A DNA stretch of 12,172 nt from Cardiobacteriales bacterium. Its GTDB lineage: Bacteria; Pseudomonadota; Gammaproteobacteria; Cardiobacteriales; Wohlfahrtiimonadaceae. Of the stretch, positions 7,295 through 12,172 are shown in pieces. The translations under genes and the position numbers were made by a program. The stretch is taken from assembly GCA_030150565.1 (NCBI GenBank), contig JASLFR010000028.1:1-12172 (forward strand). Direction: 5' to 3'. How positions within the stretch are numbered: the stretch's first letter is position 1; each line of letters opens with the position of its first letter. The notes under the pieces are model-generated. The model was not told where the DNA came from and did not search any database. It saw only the letters and a list, made by a program, of their open reading frames with translations.

Positions 7295-8005
7295 ATGATT
7301 TTTACCCCACCCCTTGCTAAAGCAACATTAAAACGGCGCTATAAACGCTTTCTTGCAGAGATTATTACTGAGACGGGAGAGGAGTTAACGATCCACTGCC
7401 CTAATACCGGATCAATGATGAATACCTTTGAAGAGGGGGGCAATATCTGGTATTTACCAACTGATGATCCTAATCGAAAAACAGAGGGAACTTGGATTTT
7501 ATCGAAAACTCCACATGGGCGCACTACCTGTGTTAATACCCATTACGCTAATACATTAGTAGAAGAAGCCATTAACGAAGGGATAATCAGAGAGCTAACA
7601 GGCTATTCAACAATACAGCGAGAGGTAAAGTATGGAGAGGAGAACTCTAGAATTGATTTTCTCCTCACCGATCCTGAAAAAGGGGCCTGTTATGTTGAGG
7701 TAAAGAGTGTCACCTTAGGATTTAAAGAGAGTCAAATTGCCGCTTTTCCCGATGCGGTCACCACTCGTGGACAGAAGCATCTTAGAGAGCTGATCCATCT
7801 GGCAGAGCGTGGTATCCGCGCGGTTCTCCTCTATTGCGTTAATCTCACCGATATCAAAGGGGTGCGGGTAGCAGATGAGATCGACCCCGAATATGCAGCC
7901 CTTTTGAAACAAGCAGAGGACTCTGGCGTTGAGATTATCGCCTATCGCACGCTCCTCTCTCCAGAGAAACTGCAGATAAAAGAGTCTGTAGATCTCCACC
8001 TTTAA
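7295..8005 (+). CDS. sfsA: SfsA family protein (sugar fermentation stimulation protein)
   Basis: The protein has 236 residues and is collinear with E. coli SfsA from its N-terminus (FTPPLAKATLKRRYKRFLAE) to its end. Conserved blocks are HCPNTGSM, CVNTHYANTLVEEAI, EVKYGEENSRIDFLL, CYVEVKSVTL and FPDAVTTRGQKHLREL. The family combines an N-terminal OB-like part with a PD-(D/E)XK nuclease-like domain. The Asp of RIDF and the E-x-K of VEVKS are in the expected places, but the biochemical role remains unsettled; the name comes from stimulation of maltose metabolism in E. coli. Two adjacent ATGs exist at 7292 and 7295; AGGAG at 7284-7288 is three bases from the first and six from the second, and the second gives the family's exact N-terminus. 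It stands alone on the plus strand, convergent with trpE. Confidence 0.94.
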   Translation: MIFTPPLAKATLKRRYKRFLAEIITETGEELTIHCPNTGSMMNTFEEGGNIWYLPTDDPNRKTEGTWILSKTPHGRTTCVNTHYANTLVEEAINEGIIRELTGYSTIQREVKYGEENSRIDFLLTDPEKGACYVEVKSVTLGFKESQIAAFPDAVTTRGQKHLRELIHLAERGIRAVLLYCVNLTDIKGVRVADEIDPEYAALLKQAEDSGVEIIAYRTLLSPEKLQIKESVDLHL

Positions 8006-8016
8006 CCGCTAAAGAT

Positions 8017-8036
8017 GAGGGGGCTATTCCCCCCTC
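8017..8036. terminator. GC-rich hairpin between convergent sfsA and trpE
   Basis: GAGGGGG (8017-8023) and CCCCCTC (8030-8036) form a perfect 7-bp stem with a 6-base loop, 11 bases after the sfsA stop and 28 bases after the trpE stop on the other strand. Neither side has a clear T-run (the minus strand has only ATCTTT), so it may be a weak or bidirectional terminator. Confidence 0.5.
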
Positions 8037-8064
8037 TGATCCTAAATAGCAGAGCAGGACAGCT

Positions 8065-9582
8065 CTACTGCCCCTCTATTGCGCGGATAATCGCATTCGC
8101 TTTATTCGTTGTCTCCTCTAACTCTTTATGGGGCTCTGAATCTGCCACAATACCTGCCCCTGCTTGTACCGTCGCTCTCCCTTGACGCACCACTGCAGAG
8201 CGAATCACAATCGCGGTATCTAAACGACCCTGTCCATCAAGATAACCAATCGCTCCTCCATATGCTCCCCGAGGCTGCTCCTCATACTCATAGATTGCCT
8301 CCATCGCAGGCACTTTTGGGCTACCAGTCAATGTTCCCATATTCATGCAGGCAAGATAGGCATCAAGGGGGTCAAATTCTGGCGCTAATGTGGCCGTTAC
8401 CCGCGAGACCAAATGCATCACATAAGCATATCGATCAATCTTCATCTGCTCAGCAATATGAACACTCCCCACCTCCGCCACTTGAGAGAGATCCTCAACG
8501 GCTAAATCGACCAACATTAGATGCTCCGCTACCTCTTTAGGATCATTAAGTAACTCCTTGGCCATCTCGCTATCGAGCTCTGGATCAATCACTTCTCCTC
8601 GCCGCCCCCTTGGCTTTGTACCTGCTATAGGATAGAGCTCAAGTGAGCGCGTTTCAGGATGATATTTAAGCGCACTTTCCGGTGACGCACCAAAGAGAAT
8701 AAAGTCACGATCTTGAAGGTAGAAGAGATAGGGGCTCGGCGCATCCTCTTTTAGACGGATATAAGCCGCTAATGGATCGTTACAGGGTAAGGTAAATCGT
8801 CGAGATGGAACAATCTGCTTAAACTCCCCCTTTCGAACACGATCTCTTAATGACGCTACACTCTTTAAGAAGGCCTCTGGATCCCCCTCTTCTATCTTTG
8901 AAGGGGTATTGCTAATCTCTCTCTCCTCCTGCTTAGGGCTAAAATCTTCTCCAGTAAAAGCGCGGACTGCCGCGAGCAACCCTTCAAAACGGGCATGATC
9001 CGCTAAGCTCTTCTCTCCATCTGCACTTAGCGTACTCTGTAATGCCGTTAACGTTTTGCTCTTATGATCAATCACAACCATCTCTTCGGCTAAATAGAGG
9101 CAGAGATCTTGCCGCTCCCCATCGGGAATCGTCACCCCTTTGAAAAGCTCAACTAAATCATAACCAAAGAGCCCACCAATAAAGAGTGAGTATGGACTCT
9201 CTTCACCCCGCCCTAATCGGTGGAGATGGCGAATCAGATCTAAAGGTGAATGGTGATCGATCTGCTCTTTAGGGTAGCGAAACTGAGCATAGCCTATCCC
9301 CTCCCCAACTAAAAAGGGAGCCTCCATCACTTTTAAATAATTGAGCGCAATAGCACCACTATCCGTTAAATAATGGATAGTAACTACCTCACCCTCGGCA
9401 GTGATTCGCAAAGCACTTTGAGTTATTAAAAGACTTTTAACCGCATGTTGATGCTCAATATCGGCTGACTCAAAGAGCATCGTTTCACTCTTCTGCTCTG
9501 CTAGGTGACGATAGAGGCTTAAAGGGGCTTTATGGTATGGGAGTGAGAAGAAGCGGGTGGCTACTTTTGGGGGCGTAATCAT
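8065..9582 (-). CDS. trpE: Anthranilate synthase component I
   Basis: Large subunit that converts chorismate plus ammonia (from TrpG) to anthranilate, the first step of tryptophan synthesis. It has 505 residues (E. coli 520). The tryptophan feedback pocket is recognisable at MLFESADI (35-42). The chorismate-binding domain shows FKQIVPSRRF (254-263), LFGASPESALKY, PIAGTKPRGRR (318-328), EHLMLVDL (353-360), IDRYAYVMHLVSRV, GTLTGSPKV (416-424), AYGGAIGYLDGQGRLDT and TVQAGAGIVADSEP. Two normally conserved places differ: the usual ARNDL reads AVEDL (361-365), and the Arg after APKV is Pro425. SPYLF is preceded by Ala281-Pro where enteric enzymes have Asn-Pro. The ATG follows AAGGAG (five-base spacing), and that site overlaps the trpA stop nine bases upstream. 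It is the last gene of the trp block; trpG does not follow it. Confidence 0.96.
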   Translation of the reverse strand: MITPPKVATRFFSLPYHKAPLSLYRHLAEQKSETMLFESADIEHQHAVKSLLITQSALRITAEGEVVTIHYLTDSGAIALNYLKVMEAPFLVGEGIGYAQFRYPKEQIDHHSPLDLIRHLHRLGRGEESPYSLFIGGLFGYDLVELFKGVTIPDGERQDLCLYLAEEMVVIDHKSKTLTALQSTLSADGEKSLADHARFEGLLAAVRAFTGEDFSPKQEEREISNTPSKIEEGDPEAFLKSVASLRDRVRKGEFKQIVPSRRFTLPCNDPLAAYIRLKEDAPSPYLFYLQDRDFILFGASPESALKYHPETRSLELYPIAGTKPRGRRGEVIDPELDSEMAKELLNDPKEVAEHLMLVDLAVEDLSQVAEVGSVHIAEQMKIDRYAYVMHLVSRVTATLAPEFDPLDAYLACMNMGTLTGSPKVPAMEAIYEYEEQPRGAYGGAIGYLDGQGRLDTAIVIRSAVVRQGRATVQAGAGIVADSEPHKELEETTNKANAIIRAIEGQ

Positions 9583-9591
9583 AATGGCTCC

Positions 9592-10398
9592 TTATCGTTG
9601 AGTGGCAGCTTTCATTGCTGCAGTAAATTGGGCTAATTTCCGCAACATCTCATCTCGATCGGTAAGATGCTCTTTAATAAGCTCAGCAATCGCAGAGCCA
9701 CTAATCACCCCTTTTACTCCTGAGGCGATAAAGTGTGCCACCTGCTCAGGGGTTCCGATACCAAATCCTTGAACAATAGGGGCTGCATTAGCTTGCTCAA
9801 GACGGGCAATATTCTCTTTAAGAGGTACCTCAGCCTGAGTCTCCATACCGGTGACACCAGCTCTAGAGACAAGATAAGTATACCCACTACCATAATGGGA
9901 AATCGCCTCGATAGTCTCATCACTCGCATCAGGTGGACAGATTAATATAGGATCAATCTTATGTTTCACCGCTGCTTTATGAAATGTGTGATACTCCCGC
10001 ACAGGAACATCAGCCACTAAAACAGAGTCAACACCCGCCTCTTTAGCACGCGCATAGAACGCATCAATACCAGCAGCATGAACTAAATTGGCATACATTA
10101 ATAAACCGATGGGAATATCTGGATACTCATCCCGAATCTCCTTTAAGAGATCAAATGATCGTGCAACACTCATATCTGCAGCAAACGCACGTAATACGGC
10201 ATCCTGAATTGCAGGTCCATCGGCAACCGGATCGGTAAAGAGAATACTGACCTCTAACGCATCGGCCCCTGAATCAATCAATGTGCGCAAAATCTCCTTT
10301 GATTGCTCATAATCAGGATCACCAAGCACCACAAAGGGGATAAAAGCACCCTCATTTTTAGCTTCCAACTGAGTAAATAGTTGTTGATAGCGATTCAT
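9592..10398 (-). CDS. trpA: Tryptophan synthase alpha subunit
   Basis: Cleaves indole-3-glycerol phosphate to indole and glyceraldehyde-3-phosphate; indole is channelled to TrpB. It has 268 residues, the same length as the E. coli and Salmonella protein, with no gap up to residue 60. The catalytic residues Glu49 and Asp60 are present, as are Tyr175 (GSGYTYLVSRAGVTG), Thr183, the GFG at 211-213 and GSA at 234-236. The signature normally ELGIPFSDP reads EVSILFTDP, so Gly51 is Ser and Pro53 is Leu (see findings). The ATG directly follows the trpB stop (TAAATG), with a perfect AGGAGG eight bases upstream inside trpB (10407-10412), which fits coupled, near-equal expression with trpB. The frame is intact. 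Confidence 0.97.
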   Translation of the reverse strand: MNRYQQLFTQLEAKNEGAFIPFVVLGDPDYEQSKEILRTLIDSGADALEVSILFTDPVADGPAIQDAVLRAFAADMSVARSFDLLKEIRDEYPDIPIGLLMYANLVHAAGIDAFYARAKEAGVDSVLVADVPVREYHTFHKAAVKHKIDPILICPPDASDETIEAISHYGSGYTYLVSRAGVTGMETQAEVPLKENIARLEQANAAPIVQGFGIGTPEQVAHFIASGVKGVISGSAIAELIKEHLTDRDEMLRKLAQFTAAMKAATQR

Positions 10399-11586
10399 TT
10401 AAAATCCCTCCTTCTGAAAAATTTTATGAACAGTGAAGATATCTTTATCACCCCGTCCAGATAAATTAACTACTAATAGCTGCTCTTTGTTAGGGTTCTC
10501 TCGCACCATCTTCAAGGCGTGCGCTAAAGCGTGGGAGGACTCTAGTGCCGGCAATATCCCTTCATGCTCAGCTAAATCTCTAAAGGCTAAGAGTGCCTCA
10601 CGATCCGTTACCGAAACATATTCAGCCCGCCCTATTTTAGCTAAGTGGACATGTTGGGGGCCTACTGAAGGGAAATCGAGCCCCGCTGAGACAGAGTAAG
10701 AGGCTCTTATCTGCCCCTCCTCTGTCTGCATCATATTCGATTTCATCCCAAAATAGATCCCTGGTGTTCCATGCATTAAAGAGGCTCCATGTTCCTCGGT
10801 ATCAACCCCCTTGCCACCTGGTTCTACGCCAATTAAACGTACCTCCTCATTGGGAATAAAGTCGGTAAACATTCCTATCGCATTTGATCCCCCACCGATA
10901 CAGGCTAAAACGGCATCCGGTAGGCGCCCTTCACGAGCTAAAAGCTCCTTTTTTGTCTCCTCACCAATCATTTTTTGAAATTCCCGCACAATCGTTGGAA
11001 ATGGGTGGGGCCCTGCAGCTGTACCTAAAAGGTAATGGGTATTTTGATAGGTAGCCGCCCAGTCGCGAAGTGCTTCATTACAAGCATCTTTCAACGTTGC
11101 AGATCCACTCGAGACTGGAATAACCTTCGCGCCCATCAACTCCATACGGAAGACATTTGGCGATTGACGCTCAACATCCTTTGCCCCCATATAGATACGG
11201 CACTTCAAACCAAGTAAGGCGCATGCAAGTGCAGTGGCTACTCCATGTTGACCAGCACCAGTCTCAGCAATGATCTCCGTTTTTCCCATCCGTTTTGCTA
11301 AGAGGGCTTGCCCTAATACCTGATTCGTTTTATGAGCCCCTCCATGGAGTAGATCTTCCCGCTTAAGATAGAGCTTACTCTTTGTTCCTGCCGTTAAATT
11401 ACGACATAGGGTTAATGCCGTTGGACGCCCCGCGTAATTTTTTAAAAGATCAGTAAACTCCTGCTGGAACTCAGGATCATCTTTCGACTCAAGAAAGGCG
11501 GCCTCTAGCTGATCGAGGGCAGGGATTAATATCTCTGGCACATACTGTCCACCAAACTCTCCAAAATAGGGATCTAACTTACGCAT
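10399..11586 (-). CDS. trpB: Tryptophan synthase beta subunit
   Basis: PLP enzyme that joins indole to serine to give tryptophan, working as an alpha2-beta2 complex with TrpA. It has 395 residues (E. coli 397), with high identity throughout to the enteric protein, including LDPYFGEFGGQYVPEIL, GGAHKTNQVLGQALLAKRMG with PLP lysine Lys86, catalytic Glu108 in AETGAGQHGVA, ERQSPNVFRM, the phosphate-binding IGGGSNAIGMF, GLDFPSVGPQH, PALESSHALAHA and the C-terminal LSGRGDKDIFTVH. All expected catalytic and interface blocks look normal, in contrast to its partner TrpA. The start overlaps the end of trpF by eight bases, with AGGAG at 11592-11596 five bases before the ATG, so translation is probably coupled. 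Confidence 0.98.
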   Translation of the reverse strand: MRKLDPYFGEFGGQYVPEILIPALDQLEAAFLESKDDPEFQQEFTDLLKNYAGRPTALTLCRNLTAGTKSKLYLKREDLLHGGAHKTNQVLGQALLAKRMGKTEIIAETGAGQHGVATALACALLGLKCRIYMGAKDVERQSPNVFRMELMGAKVIPVSSGSATLKDACNEALRDWAATYQNTHYLLGTAAGPHPFPTIVREFQKMIGEETKKELLAREGRLPDAVLACIGGGSNAIGMFTDFIPNEEVRLIGVEPGGKGVDTEEHGASLMHGTPGIYFGMKSNMMQTEEGQIRASYSVSAGLDFPSVGPQHVHLAKIGRAEYVSVTDREALLAFRDLAEHEGILPALESSHALAHALKMVRENPNKEQLLVVNLSGRGDKDIFTVHKIFQKEGF

Positions 11587-12172
11587 TACTACTCCTTTTA
11601 TTTGCTCTATTTCTATGGGTATATCTATTTAACTGACTGAAAACTCTATTCAACTTCTCATGACTCTTAATACCAGCTGCCTCTTCTACACCTGAATTGA
11701 GATCTAATCCATATGAGTTAAAGGCACGCGCTTGAAGCAGATTCGTCTCATTAATGCCTCCTGCTAAAAATGTATTACTAAGGTCTACCCCCTCTAGTAG
11801 TGACCAATCAAATGCTCTACCACTTCCTCCCTCTTTACCATCAAGCAGTAGGTAATCGAGATGATCATAATCAAGCTTCGGTAGATGGTCGGTAATAGGA
11901 ATCGCCTTAATAATAAAAACCTGCTCTAATCCTGATTGATTGAGGGACTCCCTAAGCTCATCAATAAAGGATTGTGGTTCTTGCCCATGTAACTGAATCC
12001 CCTTCAATCCCACCACTTTGGCTATATGAATAATCGTCTCAATATCATCATTTTGAAAAACACCAATCATCTTGAGGGGCGCACGCTCTTTACTCTTCTC
12101 CATTATGGAGGCGGCTCGCTCAATGGTTATGCCTCTAGGTGAGGTTAAGATAAAGATAAAGCCTCCATAGGT
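11579..12172 (-). CDS. trpF: Phosphoribosylanthranilate isomerase domain (5' end outside window; probably C-terminal half of TrpCF)
   Basis: Isomerises N-(5-phosphoribosyl)anthranilate to CdRP in tryptophan synthesis. 197 residues are visible, and the frame is open to the right edge. An internal ATG at 12103 is not the true start, because family sequence continues upstream of it (GGFIFILTSPRGITIERAA). Seen: PLKMIGVFQNDD, GIQLHGQEPQ, the catalytic Asp region YLLLDGKEGGSGRAFDW, FLAGGIN and GLDLNSGVEEAAGIKSHEKL. The N-terminal catalytic Cys (KxCGxT) is off the edge. The YGG before FIF matches the PRAI domain of enteric TrpCF fusions rather than most monofunctional TrpF (GADALGFVF type), so an indole-3-glycerol-phosphate synthase domain may precede it. 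The tail THRNRANKRSSNA extends beyond the usual end and carries the trpB ribosome-binding site. Confidence 0.92.
   Translation of the reverse strand, partial: TYGGFIFILTSPRGITIERAASIMEKSKERAPLKMIGVFQNDDIETIIHIAKVVGLKGIQLHGQEPQSFIDELRESLNQSGLEQVFIIKAIPITDHLPKLDYDHLDYLLLDGKEGGSGRAFDWSLLEGVDLSNTFLAGGINETNLLQARAFNSYGLDLNSGVEEAAGIKSHEKLNRVFSQLNRYTHRNRANKRSSNA

Noticed and set aside
8109..8540. 143-codon plus-strand open frame opposite trpE
   Set aside because: It covers the conserved catalytic part of trpE; its His/Pro/Leu/Ser-rich composition is what the antisense of that region gives.
11579..12103. Reading trpF as a complete 174-residue protein starting at the internal ATG at 12103
   Set aside because: PRAI-family sequence continues in frame upstream to the window edge, so the ATG is internal.
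1..12172. Search for CRISPR arrays, insertion sequences, integrase sites, tRNA genes, riboswitches or defence systems
   Set aside because: I saw no spaced repeats, transposase-like frames, cloverleaf-like segments or defence-type proteins; gaps between genes are short and hold only promoters and hairpins.

Overview
The window is an ordinary-looking chromosomal segment of a Gram-negative bacterium, most likely a gammaproteobacterium. LysS, GuaB, PgsA, SfsA, TrpE, TrpA and TrpB all read close to their enterobacterial counterparts, and the PRAI domain has the enteric-type YGG..IF...SPR start. Codon use and intermediate GC are even across the window. I see no insertion sequence, phage gene, CRISPR array, tRNA or rRNA. 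The genus cannot be fixed from sequence reading alone; a Cardiobacteriales-like lineage is only a guess.

Layout, left to right. (1) Minus strand, positions 1-2911: guaB followed by lysS, 35 bases apart, with the lysS 3' end beyond the left edge. (2) A divergent promoter region at 2912-3123 with an extended -10 promoter on each strand. (3) Plus strand: pgsA, convergent with the next block. (4) Minus strand, 3698-5940: a HisP-type amino-acid ABC ATPase followed 11 bases later by an IscS/NifS-type cysteine desulfurase with an extra C-terminal domain of about 90 residues. (5) Minus strand, 6060-7184: an unrecognised 374-residue protein. (6) Plus strand: sfsA. (7) Minus strand, 8065 to the right edge: trpF (probably the C-terminal half of a trpCF fusion), trpB, trpA, trpE, tightly packed with strong ribosome-binding sites and one overlap.

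The housekeeping genes cover lysyl-tRNA synthesis, the committed step of GMP synthesis and phosphatidylglycerol synthesis. The trp block supplies both tryptophan synthase subunits, PRA isomerase and the anthranilate synthase large subunit; trpG and trpD are not in view. The ABC ATPase and desulfurase may be one transcription unit, but the window holds no permease or binding protein for the ATPase.

The points most worth a second look are sequence oddities inside familiar genes. TrpA has G51S and P53L in its usually invariant active-site signature. TrpE has lost the RND and R residues of two chorismate-enzyme motifs. trpE sits last in the operon. The desulfurase tail resembles a degenerate HPr fold. 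I found no convincing new multi-gene system. Where my reading uses a start other than the longest open frame, residue numbers refer to the start given in that entry.
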